From positions 1 through 39,728 of the forward strand of contig CAMDNL010000004.1 in the NCBI GenBank assembly GCA_945902975.1: a DNA stretch of 39,728 bases, read 5' to 3'. Below are positions 25,699 through 34,083 of the stretch, in pieces; the stretch's first letter is position 1; each line of letters opens with the position of its first letter. The notes beneath the pieces were generated by a model. The model was given only the letters and a program-made list of their open reading frames with translations. It made no database searches and was not told the origin of the DNA. Source of the DNA: Chitinophaga pinensis. GTDB lineage: Bacteria; Bacteroidota; Bacteroidia; Chitinophagales; Chitinophagaceae. The translations under genes were made by a program, and so were the position numbers.

Positions 25699-27813
25699 TT
25701 ATCTTTTACCTTTTAAAAATTTGTACGTTTCCTCCTGAGATTTAAAACGAGTTGCTTTTTCCGAAGGTACATATTTATTGCTTAAATCTATATCTAAGAT
25801 TCTTGCTTTCTGATTGTCTTTTAATTGAATATGAATCATGTCAATTAATTCTTTTTTAATCACTGGATCAACAATTGGAACCGCAACTTCGATTCTATGA
25901 TCCAAATTCCTAACCATCCAATCGGCACTAGAGATAAATACTTTTTGATTGCCTTTATTATTAAAAATAATCACCCTTGCGTGTTCTAAATACTGGTCTA
26001 CAATACTAATTGAATTGATTTTGCCTGCATTTTTTTCATTCACATTCTTAAGTGTTAGTATGCCTCTTATAATCAAATTCACTTTTACACCAGCCTTAAC
26101 TGCCTTATATAATGCGTCTAACAGAATGGTATCAGTCAATGAATTTAATTTAACTGTAATGGAAGCGACATATCCTTTTTTTGCTATTTGAATCTCTTTT
26201 TCTATCAAGCACAATAAGGCAGAACGCATATTAATTGGTGAAATCAGCAAATTCCTCATTTTAACAATTGGCTTATCACCCAATTGCCAATGCTCTAAAT
26301 AGTTAAATATTCTGTTTGATTCGTTCATTAAAGTCACATTCTTGGTCATCAAACAATGATCTGCATATATTTTAGCAGTTTTCTCATTTAAATTACCTGT
26401 GCTAATGAATCCATACTGCACAAGCTTGTTTTTCACTCTTTTCTGAATCACACATAGTTTTGCATGCACTTTCATATTCGGTATACCTACAAGCACGGTA
26501 ATGCCTTCTTCCTCCATGATGGCTTTCCACTCTAAATTTGCCTCTTCATCAAATCTTGCTTTTAATTCCAAAAACACCGTCACCTTCTTACCATTTCTAG
26601 CAGCATTGATCAATGCATTGATCACTTTTGAGTTGGATGCTAATCGATAGGCAGTGATTTTTATAGAGATCACAGTATCATCCATCGCAGCTTCACGTAG
26701 CATATCTATCACAGGATCGTAAGCATGGTAGGGAAAATGCAACATGATATCCTTTTGCATGATCAAATCAAAAACCATTACTTTTTTCTTAAACGCAGGA
26801 TGGATAAACGGCCTTGGTCTGTTATAATTTGGTTCTTTTATGACATTTGGAAAATCCATAAAATGCCTGAAATTATGAATATGACCTCCTGGAATAATGC
26901 TACTTTTTCGGTTCAAACCTAGTTTCTTAATCAAAAATTCTAGCATTTCTGGATTCATATCCTTCTCATAAACAAATCTTACTGGCTTTCCTTTTCTTCT
27001 GTTTTTAATCCCTTTTGAAATTTTATCAATAAAATTCAAGCCTACTTCCTGATCTAAATCAATCTCAGCATCTTTTGTAATTTTAAACACATGCGCATCA
27101 AACTGATTGAATTTAAAATGAGAGAATATGATTGGTAAGTTAAATTCAATTAAATCCTCCAATAGCATAATCGTTGTAAATCCATTTTTAGATGGCAAAA
27201 TGATGAATCTGCCCACAGATCTAGAAGGCACTTCGATTAAGGCAAATTTTTGCTGGTAAGCATCATTTTTATTACCCATCACAATTGCTAAATACAAGCT
27301 CTTGTCTCTTAAATAAGGCAATTGAGGAAGATTCTCAATCATTAAAGGGATGATATCATGTCTTACTTCGTTGTCAAAATAGGTTTTTACAAATTCCTTT
27401 TGTTCTGCATTCAATTGCTTGTTGTCAACTATCAAGATTTTGTTCGCCTTCAACTCTTTTAAGATATTCTGCCAGATTCTGCTAAATTCATTTTGCTGTC
27501 TTAAAACGACTCTTTGGATCTCATCTAAAATCACTTGTGGTGAATCGATGATGTCAATATTTACGCGCTTTTTTTTATCTATCAATTCCACCATTCTTTT
27601 TAATGTCGCAACGCGTACTCTAAAAAACTCATCTAAATTATTAGAGAAAATGCCTAAGAATCTAATTCTTTCTTGTAAAGGGACAGTAATATCGTTTGCT
27701 TCTTGTAATACGCGAGCATTAAAACTGAGCCAGCTAATATCTCTAGGAATATGCTTTTGTTTCATAAAGACTTGATTAATAGTTGGTAAATCTACAATAT
27801 ATGTATTTTTCAT
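25699..27813 (-). CDS. ppk1: Polyphosphate kinase 1
   Basis: PPK1 makes polyphosphate from ATP at the inner membrane. From ATG 27813 the protein has 704 residues, near the family length. It opens with HIPRDISWLSFNARVLQEA and IFSNNLDEFFRVR. The catalytic domains include ARFDEEANLEWK, the autophosphorylated histidine in NMKVHAKLC, and STGNLNEKTAKIY. A second conserved histidine is in YLEHARVIIF. A later ATG at 27765 (MKQKHIPRDISW) would match other family members equally well. An open frame to 27948 would overlap the divergent gene and is rejected as a start. It is the first gene of a ppk1-ppx operon. Confidence 0.95.
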   Translation of the reverse strand: MKNTYIVDLPTINQVFMKQKHIPRDISWLSFNARVLQEANDITVPLQERIRFLGIFSNNLDEFFRVRVATLKRMVELIDKKKRVNIDIIDSPQVILDEIQRVVLRQQNEFSRIWQNILKELKANKILIVDNKQLNAEQKEFVKTYFDNEVRHDIIPLMIENLPQLPYLRDKSLYLAIVMGNKNDAYQQKFALIEVPSRSVGRFIILPSKNGFTTIMLLEDLIEFNLPIIFSHFKFNQFDAHVFKITKDAEIDLDQEVGLNFIDKISKGIKNRRKGKPVRFVYEKDMNPEMLEFLIKKLGLNRKSSIIPGGHIHNFRHFMDFPNVIKEPNYNRPRPFIHPAFKKKVMVFDLIMQKDIMLHFPYHAYDPVIDMLREAAMDDTVISIKITAYRLASNSKVINALINAARNGKKVTVFLELKARFDEEANLEWKAIMEEEGITVLVGIPNMKVHAKLCVIQKRVKNKLVQYGFISTGNLNEKTAKIYADHCLMTKNVTLMNESNRIFNYLEHWQLGDKPIVKMRNLLISPINMRSALLCLIEKEIQIAKKGYVASITVKLNSLTDTILLDALYKAVKAGVKVNLIIRGILTLKNVNEKNAGKINSISIVDQYLEHARVIIFNNKGNQKVFISSADWMVRNLDHRIEVAVPIVDPVIKKELIDMIHIQLKDNQKARILDIDLSNKYVPSEKATRFKSQEETYKFLKGKR

Positions 27814-27861
27814 GGACTTGCTTAACAAAAAGTTAATATTAAAATAATAATTAGGACACAA

Positions 27862-27897
27862 TTTGTTTACACAGAACAACGTATTTTGTTTAAACAA
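27862..27897. promoter_or_regulatory. Palindrome and near-direct repeat in the ppk1 / phosphoesterase divergent promoter
   Basis: TTGTTTAAACAA (27886-27897) is a perfect 12-base palindrome. TTTGTTTAAACA (27885-27896) repeats TTTGTTTACACA (27862-27873) with one mismatch at a 23-base period, about two helical turns. The pair lies in the 90-base gap between ppk1 (start 27813) and the LpxH-like gene (start 27904) and ends six bases before the latter. It could be a regulator site for both operons. AT-rich palindromes of this length can also arise by chance. Confidence 0.35.
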
Positions 27898-27903
27898 GCC
27901 ATC

Positions 27904-28749
27904 ATGAACAAACGCCCATTGGATGTATGTGTAATTAGTGATATTCATTTAGGCACATTTGGATGTCAAGCACAAGAAGTACTCAATTACTTAAAAAGCA
28001 TCGAACCAAAGACCTTGATTTTAAACGGCGATATCATTGATATCTGGCAGTTTAACAAGCGTTATTTTCCTGCAAGTCATATGGCAGTCATCAAGCGTAT
28101 TTTTAGTATGGCTAGTAAAGGCACCAGAGTGGTTTACATTACTGGTAATCATGATGAAGCTTTAAGAAAATATGCCAATTTTGAAATGGGAAACATACAA
28201 TTGACCGATAAAATTGTATTTGAAATCAATGGCGAAAAAAATTGGGTTTTCCATGGGGATGTATTTGATAGAACAACCATGGGCAGCGCCAAATTATTAG
28301 CTAAACTAGGTGGCTATGGTTATGATTTATTAATCCTGATAAATAGTGTTGTGAATTATTTTTGTACGCTTCTTGGACGTGAAAAAATGAGTATCAGCAA
28401 ACAAGTTAAAAACGGCGTAAAAAAAGCAGTTTCATGGATCAATAATTTCGAACAAACAGCGGCAGAATTAGCGATAGAGAATGGATATAAATATGTGATT
28501 TGTGGACATATTCATCAACCACAACACCGTGTTGTGACGACTGATAAAGGAAGTGTCACCTATTTAAATAGTGGAGATTGGATTGAAAATTTGACCGCAT
28601 TAGAATATGCAGATAAAAATTGGACATTATACCAATATGATCCTAACCAATTTGAGAAAGCAGAATCCAAAAAACTAACTAAAATAGTTAATTTACAAGA
28701 AGAGCTTACTGTATTAACCAATGAAGTAGCATTTCAAGTATCTATCTAA
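27904..28749 (+). CDS. LpxH-like metallophosphoesterase (putative UDP-2,3-diacylglucosamine diphosphatase family)
   Basis: The 281-residue protein is a calcineurin-like phosphoesterase with all metal motifs: D13-I-H15 (ISDIHLG), LNGDIIDIW (D43), G81-N-H-D84, H117-G-D119 (VFHGDVFD) and G201-H-I-H204. The motifs and length match the Bacteroidota LpxH-like group, which cleaves UDP-2,3-diacylglucosamine in lipid A synthesis or acts on related phospholipids. The ATG at 27904 is chosen over an in-frame TTG at 27886. Its stop overlaps the glycosyltransferase start by one base, so a lipid or cell-envelope glycolipid role is likely. This is an inference from pairing, not from an identified substrate. 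Confidence 0.85.
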   Translation: MNKRPLDVCVISDIHLGTFGCQAQEVLNYLKSIEPKTLILNGDIIDIWQFNKRYFPASHMAVIKRIFSMASKGTRVVYITGNHDEALRKYANFEMGNIQLTDKIVFEINGEKNWVFHGDVFDRTTMGSAKLLAKLGGYGYDLLILINSVVNYFCTLLGREKMSISKQVKNGVKKAVSWINNFEQTAAELAIENGYKYVICGHIHQPQHRVVTTDKGSVTYLNSGDWIENLTALEYADKNWTLYQYDPNQFEKAESKKLTKIVNLQEELTVLTNEVAFQVSI

Positions 28750-29738
28750 TGAATATACTTTACGCAGTTCAAGGTACTGGGAATGGTCATATTAGTAGAG
28801 CCATTCAACTCTATCCATTTTTAAAAACATATGGCAATATTGACTTCTTCATTAGTGGATCTAATGCTGATTTAAAAACCGATTTACCAGTTATTGGAAG
28901 AAGTAAAGGGATTAGTCTTTTTTATAAAGCGACTGGGGGTTTGGATTATTTAAAAATTATTAGATCATTTTCTTTCAAGATTTTTGTAGACGCCTACAAA
29001 TTACCTGTCAATAAGTATGACTTAGTCATCAACGATTTTGACTTTGTAACTTCTTTAGCTTGTTTATTTAGGAAAAAAAAGAGTGTACAGTTTGGACACC
29101 AAGCAAGTTTCCAAAGCTATAAAACACCAAGGGCAAAAAGTAATAATTTTTTTGGAGAATTTATTTTAAAGCATTTTGTAAAAAGTACGCACTATCTAGG
29201 CTTACATTTCAAAGCCTATGATGATGCAGTATTCAATCCAATCATCAAACAAGAAATCATTGATGCTACACCAACCGATGATGGTCATATATCGGTGTAT
29301 TTACCGCATTATTCCATTGCGTATTTGGAACCCTACTTTTTAGCTCAATCAAAACATCATTTTGAAGTTTTTAGCGCAGAAGTAACATCCATAAGAAATT
29401 ATAAAAATATTATATACTTTCCTATCAGTAATAGTGGATTTACTAAAAGCATGATCAGGTCACATGCGGTCATTACTGGCGGCGGTTTTGAAACACCTGC
29501 AGAAGCAATGTATATGAATAAAAAGGTGTTAAGCATCCCTATTTCCAAGCATTATGAGCAATTATCGAATGCTGCTGCGCTATCTGACTTAGGCGTAAAA
29601 GTATTATTACAGATAGACCAAGACTTTCACACTATATTTACAGACTGGATCAATCATACAGCGCCTGTAAAACTAGATTTAACCCATTCCACAAAAGAGA
29701 TTGTCGCCCAATTAATTAAAAAAACACAAAACAGTTAA
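28749..29738 (+). CDS. MurG-like / family 28-type glycosyltransferase
   Basis: The 329-residue protein has the GT-B layout seen in MurG and related glycolipid glycosyltransferases. It has an N-terminal glycine-rich loop AVQGTGNGHISRA (6-18) and a C-terminal nucleotide-sugar site around ITGGGFETPAEAMYMNKKVL (about 237-256). The order and sequence resemble the uncharacterised glycosyltransferases of Bacteroidota that follow an LpxH-like phosphoesterase gene. It starts within the stop codon of that gene and is followed two bases later by a small beta-repeat gene. Acceptor and sugar are not visible. A membrane glycolipid is the best guess. Confidence 0.8.
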   Translation: MNILYAVQGTGNGHISRAIQLYPFLKTYGNIDFFISGSNADLKTDLPVIGRSKGISLFYKATGGLDYLKIIRSFSFKIFVDAYKLPVNKYDLVINDFDFVTSLACLFRKKKSVQFGHQASFQSYKTPRAKSNNFFGEFILKHFVKSTHYLGLHFKAYDDAVFNPIIKQEIIDATPTDDGHISVYLPHYSIAYLEPYFLAQSKHHFEVFSAEVTSIRNYKNIIYFPISNSGFTKSMIRSHAVITGGGFETPAEAMYMNKKVLSIPISKHYEQLSNAAALSDLGVKVLLQIDQDFHTIFTDWINHTAPVKLDLTHSTKEIVAQLIKKTQNS

Positions 29739-29740
29739 CG

Positions 29741-30085
29741 ATGTACAAGATTTTAAATCAAGAAAAAGAAACAGTTGCGTATATTCAAAACATGATGATC
29801 TTGAACAAAAAAAAAGAGAAAGTGATTGGATTGGTAATTGGGGATTGTTTTTTTGGGAATGATAATAAAGTGATTGGTAAGATCATCGATCAAAAAGTGT
29901 ATCTCTTGAATGGCGACATCATTGGCATTATAGAAACGAATAAAGATAAAAAAGACCCAGAGTTAAAAAAAGGTTTGATGCTAGAAGCTTGGGATATCTT
30001 GAGCAATATTAAAAGTCATACTTCTGACTGGATTACCATTTCAAAAAAATGGTCTAAAAAATCTTTTATCGAAGTGTTGCTTTAA
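29741..30085 (+). CDS. Small beta-repeat protein of unknown function
   Basis: The 114-residue protein contains short repeated beta-hairpin units of the type x-V-I-G-x-I: KVIGLVIGDCFF, NKVIGKIIDQKVYLL and GDIIGIIETN, between about residues 27 and 68. A more helical, Lys/Trp-rich C-terminus follows. This resembles the four-fold beta-flap small proteins of Bacteroidota. There is no signal peptide. It begins two bases after the glycosyltransferase stop, so it is probably co-transcribed and translationally coupled, and may bind or modulate that enzyme. No catalytic motif is seen. It converges with the VF530 gene with only one base between stops. Confidence 0.7.
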   Translation: MYKILNQEKETVAYIQNMMILNKKKEKVIGLVIGDCFFGNDNKVIGKIIDQKVYLLNGDIIGIIETNKDKKDPELKKGLMLEAWDILSNIKSHTSDWITISKKWSKKSFIEVLL

Positions 30086-30086
30086 T

Positions 30087-30302
30087 TTAGCTAACCATCC
30101 TAATATACAACTCCTCTACTTTTTTTCTTGCCCAGGGCGTTTTACGTAAAAATTTTAAGCTGGATTGAATACTTGGATCAATATTAAAGCAGTTTATAGG
30201 AATATGTTGCCCTAAATCCTCCCATCCAAAATGACGCACTAACTCCTCAACGATAAAGGAGAGTGTTTTGCCGTGTAATGGGTCTTTATGCGTTTGTTCC
30301 AT
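30087..30302 (-). CDS. VF530 family (DUF2132) small DNA-binding-like protein
   Basis: The 71-residue protein (ATG at 30302; an in-frame TTG lies two codons earlier) has the full VF530 signature: [21 protein letters not shown] (as separate segments DPLHGKTL and [12 protein letters not shown]), [20 protein letters not shown] and [11 protein letters not shown]. The family is small and helical, and structures suggest DNA binding; the cellular role is not established. It converges with the beta-repeat gene and is divergent from the pseudouridine synthase gene across 25 bases. Confidence 0.88.
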   Translation of the reverse strand: MEQTHKDPLHGKTLSFIVEELVRHFGWEDLGQHIPINCFNIDPSIQSSLKFLRKTPWARKKVEELYIRMVS

Positions 30303-30327
30303 ACACAATATTAAGTAATTTGCCGCT

Positions 30328-30918
30328 ATGAATGTAGACCGGTACTTTTTATTGAATAAGCCAATGAATATGGTGTCTCAATTTGTGAGCACGCACAAGG
30401 TGCAACTACTTTCAGATATTGATTTTAATTTTCCAGAAGGCACGCATGCGATAGGCAGGCTCGACCAAATGTCAGAGGGCTTATTATTATTAACGACCAA
30501 TAAAAAAGTGACAAAATTATTGTTTCAAGGAGTGCGCCCACATGTAAGGACTTATCTAGTACAAGTAAAAAATAAAGTAAGCAACGCAACGCTTCAAAAC
30601 TTACAAAATGGCGTAGATATCTCAGCACCGAATGGCAGCACTTATACTACTTCGCCTTGCAAAGTGGATATCATTGAGCCACCAACAAACTTGTGGGAGA
30701 ATGGAATTGTTTTACACGAAAATCAACAATCAGATTGGCTGCGCATTGAATTAACGGAGGGTAAATTTCACCAAGTACGAAAAATGGTAGCCACTATGCA
30801 CCACCGATGCATCCGTTTAGTAAGATGGTCTATAGAAGACTTAACTGTTGAATCTATCTTACCTGGGCAAGTGCAAGAAGTGGACGAGACTTATTTTTTT
30901 AAAGCCTTGAATTTATAA
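30328..30918 (+). CDS. RluE/RsuA-type rRNA pseudouridine synthase
   Basis: The 196-residue protein is a short RsuA-family pseudouridine synthase without an S4 domain. It begins [15 protein letters not shown] and holds the catalytic aspartate in [16 protein letters not shown] (the GRLD motif). Later come [16 protein letters not shown] and [21 protein letters not shown], as in RluE, which modifies 23S rRNA at position 2457 in E. coli. The exact site in this organism cannot be read from sequence. It is divergent from the VF530 gene and converges with the threonine dehydratase gene. Confidence 0.88.
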   Translation: MNVDRYFLLNKPMNMVSQFVSTHKVQLLSDIDFNFPEGTHAIGRLDQMSEGLLLLTTNKKVTKLLFQGVRPHVRTYLVQVKNKVSNATLQNLQNGVDISAPNGSTYTTSPCKVDIIEPPTNLWENGIVLHENQQSDWLRIELTEGKFHQVRKMVATMHHRCIRLVRWSIEDLTVESILPGQVQEVDETYFFKALNL

Positions 30919-30957
30919 ACATTTGAAAATATGAGTTTAGTTAATTTATTTAGTTCA

Positions 30958-31905
30958 CTAAAACCAATCTTTAAATTTACTCAAGTCTACATTGCCACCT
31001 GTTAAAATAATACCTACTTTCTTGCCTTTAAATAAATCTGGATTTTTTAAAACAGCAGCGAGTGGCACAGCACAGCTTGGCTCAATAATAATTTTCATTC
31101 TTTCGTATACTAATCTCAGCGCTGCTTTAATCTCATCCTCTGAAACCAACAAAATATCAGCAACATGCGCCTGAATGATTTCAAGTGTGCGTTCACTTAA
31201 AGTCGTTAATAAGCCATCTGCAATCGTATTAACAAATGGTGCTTTTTCTACTTTCCCTGATTGAATACTCAACACCGCATCTGCAGCGCCTTCAGGTTCT
31301 CCCGCATATACTTTTAATCCTGGTTTAAAATAGTGCGCACCTAAGCAAGTACCTGATAATAATCCACCACCACCCACCGGTGTGACAACTATTTCAATGT
31401 CTGGCATGGCCTCAATGATTTCCTTCACACAGGTAGCTTGTCCAGTAATGACTTCGTCATTGTCATAGGGATGAATAAATGTCGCGCCAGTTTTGTCTAC
31501 TATGTCTTGTAAAGTGGACTCTCTTGCAGCTTGATTAGAGGCACAAATAGTGACCTCGGCGCCATATCCTCTCACTGCATTTACTTTTACTTGTGGGGAT
31601 GATTCTGGCATCACGATATACGCTTTGATGCCTAACATTTTTGATGCAAAAGCCAATGCCTGCGCGTGGTTACCAGAAGAGTGTGTAGCAACACCTTTTT
31701 CCAATTGTGCCTTTGTTAGTTGCAGACTTGCATTCATGCCACCTCTTATTTTGAATGCACCAATTTTTTGAAAGTTCTCACACTTGAAATAGAGGTCTAA
31801 TCCATACAGCGCATTGATACTTTTACAAGTCATGATTGGCGTGTTGTGGATATAAGGTGCGATACGAATTGCCGCTGCTTTGATGGATGCTTTTGTAATT
31901 TTCAT
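30958..31905 (-). CDS. PLP-dependent threonine dehydratase / serine racemase family enzyme
   Basis: The 315-residue protein is a fold-type II PLP enzyme. The lysine K52 lies in KIGAFKIRGG. The substrate loop is HSSGNHAQA (75-83), and the phosphate-binding glycine loop is VGGGGLLSG. It lacks the C-terminal ACT-like domain of biosynthetic IlvA, so it fits catabolic threonine ammonia-lyase (TdcB-like, threonine to 2-oxobutyrate and ammonia) or serine racemase/dehydratase. These cannot be separated from sequence alone. It stands on the minus strand without an obvious operon partner, and is divergent from the thioredoxin-like gene. Confidence 0.88.
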   Translation of the reverse strand: MKITKASIKAAAIRIAPYIHNTPIMTCKSINALYGLDLYFKCENFQKIGAFKIRGGMNASLQLTKAQLEKGVATHSSGNHAQALAFASKMLGIKAYIVMPESSPQVKVNAVRGYGAEVTICASNQAARESTLQDIVDKTGATFIHPYDNDEVITGQATCVKEIIEAMPDIEIVVTPVGGGGLLSGTCLGAHYFKPGLKVYAGEPEGAADAVLSIQSGKVEKAPFVNTIADGLLTTLSERTLEIIQAHVADILLVSEDEIKAALRLVYERMKIIIEPSCAVPLAAVLKNPDLFKGKKVGIILTGGNVDLSKFKDWF

Positions 31906-31982
31906 AAATTGAATTTAAACAAAAGTATTTTAATAAATTAGAACAGCTCCGTAAATTGTATATTTATAGAGAATCAAATAAT

Positions 31983-32504
31983 ATGAATACTAGTCTCCGA
32001 TATACTATCTTGTTGTGCTCACTTATCACGTTTACAAAGGTAGAAGCACAAGAAAAAATCTTAGTGCAATTTTTTATGCATACGACCTGTCCAATCAGTC
32101 AAAAATATACTTTAACGATTAATGGAATTGTAAAGAAATTTCAAAATCAACCGGTCCAATTCGAGCTTATCTTTTTAGATATTACAAAAGCAAGTCAATT
32201 AAAAAAAGTAAAAGATTTTGTACAAGAATACCAAATCCAGGTGCCCTATATAACATTAAAGAATACTGACTATGCGCAACAGATGGGTGTTAAAGTCACA
32301 CCCGAAGTGCTTGTGACTTATAACAATCAAATACAATACCAAGGTGCGATAGATGATTGGTTTATTGATTGGGGAAAAAATAAAAAACAACCAGAACAAT
32401 TTTATTTAATCAATGCAATTAATAGTATGTTATCAAATCAAAATGTTTGGATCAAAAGAACAAATGCAATTGGTTGCTTAATTGAATTAAAAAACAAAAA
32501 GTAG
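31983..32504 (+). CDS. Secreted thioredoxin-like (redoxin) protein with a single active-site cysteine
   Basis: The 173-residue product (ATG 31983; an in-frame TTG at 31956 is not preferred) has a signal peptide ending near KVEAQ (about residue 23). A thioredoxin-like start follows: EKILVQFFMHTTCPISQKY. C36 lies in a C-P-I-S context as in peroxiredoxin/redoxin-type domains; the second CXXC cysteine is absent. The cis-proline-like segment VKVTPEVLVTY fits a thioredoxin fold. In other bacteria CPIS redoxin domains can be found next to, or fused with, cytochrome c/copper monooxygenase modules. Here such a module lies just 15 bases away in convergent orientation, so a shared pathway is plausible but unproven. 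Confidence 0.75.
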   Translation: MNTSLRYTILLCSLITFTKVEAQEKILVQFFMHTTCPISQKYTLTINGIVKKFQNQPVQFELIFLDITKASQLKKVKDFVQEYQIQVPYITLKNTDYAQQMGVKVTPEVLVTYNNQIQYQGAIDDWFIDWGKNKKQPEQFYLINAINSMLSNQNVWIKRTNAIGCLIELKNKK

Positions 32505-32519
32505 TTATCTTAAAACAAT

Positions 32520-33800
32520 TTATAGATCAATCAATTCGTCGCCTTGCCTATACTTTACATAATAAAGTATTAAGTTCATCATTTCGTCTTTACTGCCCCA
32601 GCCGTATCCAACTGCTCTTGCTGGTTTATATGGGTTCAATGGATTTTCATTGGTATTGTCATAGGTTGCTTCGGCATAAATGACTGTACCTTTTGGCAAG
32701 ACTGTAAATTTTGCAAATTGATAGGTTGTTTGCCAATTAAAATCCCAGCTAGGAACATGTACTAAAGGCACAATAATACCATCCGGTGTGATTGCGTATG
32801 ACTTAAATGATTTGCCAAGTAAATGCATATGTGGCATGATGGATATCAATGATATACTATCTTGTAAAATGGGCGATCGCATGTAAAATGTAGACTTCTT
32901 ATTTGGGTAAATAATGAAGGGTTGATTCGAAATATTATTTTCTGTCAAGGTGAGTGTTTGTGCTTCTCTTTCGATAGGTTCATTCGTTAATTGAATGATG
33001 ATAGAGGAGGAATCAATGACTTGAATTGGACTAGGTACATAATGCACATTTACAATAAAGTCTGAGTTGGCATAAATTTTTTTTCCTATTCCTTTTGGAA
33101 AAATAATTTTATCATTTCCTGGAACCCATCCAAATAAAAATGGATCTGCTAATGGCTTGGTTTGGTATTTCAAAATTGATGAATCTTCCTCTGAAAGCCC
33201 ATCTATACCGCTAATTGACTGGGTCGTATCAATCATGATTCTACTATGATGCACTTGTTTTTTATTACCTGGTGCAAATTCAATACTTTGTATATACCCG
33301 TTTTCTTTGATCTTAGAAGGCAAGTGAAAAAATCTAAACTCTTCTTTATTTTCAGCCTTGATTACAAAAGCACGATTGTAACCAATTTGAATTTCAGTGC
33401 CTTGTTTTTTCTTAACCTTGTTTTGCGAAATTAATTTTTCTTTTCTTCGCTCTACGGTGCCACGGGGTTGCTCATTTTGGATCCATTGTTGTATGAGTTC
33501 AATTTCAGTTTTACTTAAATAGTTTTCATTTTTGTAATGTTGAAAACTAGTGTCTGCTCTCCAAGGTGGCATGTATTTACTTGCTGTCACAGCACCAATC
33601 ATGATTGCTCTGGCATCTACATCTGCCCAATTGTCCAACGCAAAGGGCGCGATGCCTCCATTTTGATGACAATTAACACAGTGCTTGGTTAAAATGGGCT
33701 TAATATTCGTTTCAAAATTGATCTTTTCTTGACCAAAAATGGGATGATGGAGCAATACCATTAAGGGGATCAGAAATAAATTAAACAATTTTAAACGCAT
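32520..33800 (-). CDS. Cytochrome c / PHM-like copper monooxygenase fusion, exported
   Basis: The 426-residue protein has a signal peptide (about 1-23, ending PIFGQ). A cytochrome c domain follows, with one haem motif C41-V-N-C44-H45 and a likely axial methionine M77 (SKYMPPWR). From about residue 135 the sequence resembles copper type II ascorbate-dependent monooxygenases (peptidylglycine hydroxylating monooxygenase family). Both copper sites seem complete: H184-H185 (VHHSRIMID) with H253 (VNVHYVP) for CuH, and H324-M-H326 (MPHMHLLGK) with M407 or M408 for CuM. The haem could deliver electrons in place of ascorbate. It lies convergent to the redoxin gene and is divergent from susC across a 283-base gap with a palindrome. 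The substrate is unknown. Confidence 0.85.
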   Translation of the reverse strand: MRLKLFNLFLIPLMVLLHHPIFGQEKINFETNIKPILTKHCVNCHQNGGIAPFALDNWADVDARAIMIGAVTASKYMPPWRADTSFQHYKNENYLSKTEIELIQQWIQNEQPRGTVERRKEKLISQNKVKKKQGTEIQIGYNRAFVIKAENKEEFRFFHLPSKIKENGYIQSIEFAPGNKKQVHHSRIMIDTTQSISGIDGLSEEDSSILKYQTKPLADPFLFGWVPGNDKIIFPKGIGKKIYANSDFIVNVHYVPSPIQVIDSSSIIIQLTNEPIEREAQTLTLTENNISNQPFIIYPNKKSTFYMRSPILQDSISLISIMPHMHLLGKSFKSYAITPDGIIVPLVHVPSWDFNWQTTYQFAKFTVLPKGTVIYAEATYDNTNENPLNPYKPARAVGYGWGSKDEMMNLILYYVKYRQGDELIDL

Positions 33801-33852
33801 TCTTTGTGGAACATTTTGACTAAAATAAATGCAAACTACATGACATAATGCA

Positions 33853-33895
33853 TTTGGACCAAAATTTGGTCGAATTCATTTAAAAAAGACCAAAA
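33853..33895. promoter_or_regulatory. Candidate operator: overlapping palindromes upstream of the cytochrome c/monooxygenase gene
   Basis: TTTGGACCAAAATTTGGTC (33853-33871) contains two overlapping inverted repeats: TTTGG-A-CCAAA (33853-33863) and GACCAAA-A-TTTGGTC (33857-33871). Another half-site, GACCAAAA, lies at 33888-33895. The cluster begins about 53 bases upstream of the cytochrome c/monooxygenase start and 189 bases before susC, so control of the former is more likely. Confidence 0.45.
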
Positions 33896-34037
33896 ATAAC
33901 TAACATTTATTAATATTATATAAATTATATATGCGTAAATAATTGTTTTATAATTTTTTATATTTTCAATTTTAAACGTTAAATTTTTATTAACAAAAAT
34001 TAAAGTTTATCTTATTTTCTTATTAATTTCAACCCCA

Positions 34038-34057
34038 AGCTATTTATTATAATAGCT
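34038..34057 (+). promoter_or_regulatory. Inverted repeat/hairpin in the susC leader
   Basis: AGCTATT-TATTAT-AATAGCT is a perfect 7-base inverted repeat with a six-base loop, 26 bases before the susC ATG. It is AT-rich and has no T-tract, so it is not a good terminator. It could be an operator or a leader hairpin that affects susC translation. Confidence 0.35.
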
Positions 34058-34083
34058 GTATTTATTATTAAATTATTAACAGT

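Larger units (their letters stand above)
33801..34083. other. Long AT-rich divergent intergenic region before susC
   Basis: The 283 bases between the cytochrome c/monooxygenase gene and susC contain no open frame with family similarity. The left part holds the palindrome cluster at 33853-33895. The middle (33896-34030) is almost entirely A and T. The right part contains the inverted repeat at 34038-34057. I did not find a convincing TTTG/TAnnTTTG promoter pair. Confidence 0.6.

Noticed and set aside
27814-27948. N-terminal extension of polyphosphate kinase up to 27948
   Set aside because: The extra residues (for example WAFVHDGLFKQ) do not match the family and would overlap the divergent phosphoesterase gene and its promoter.
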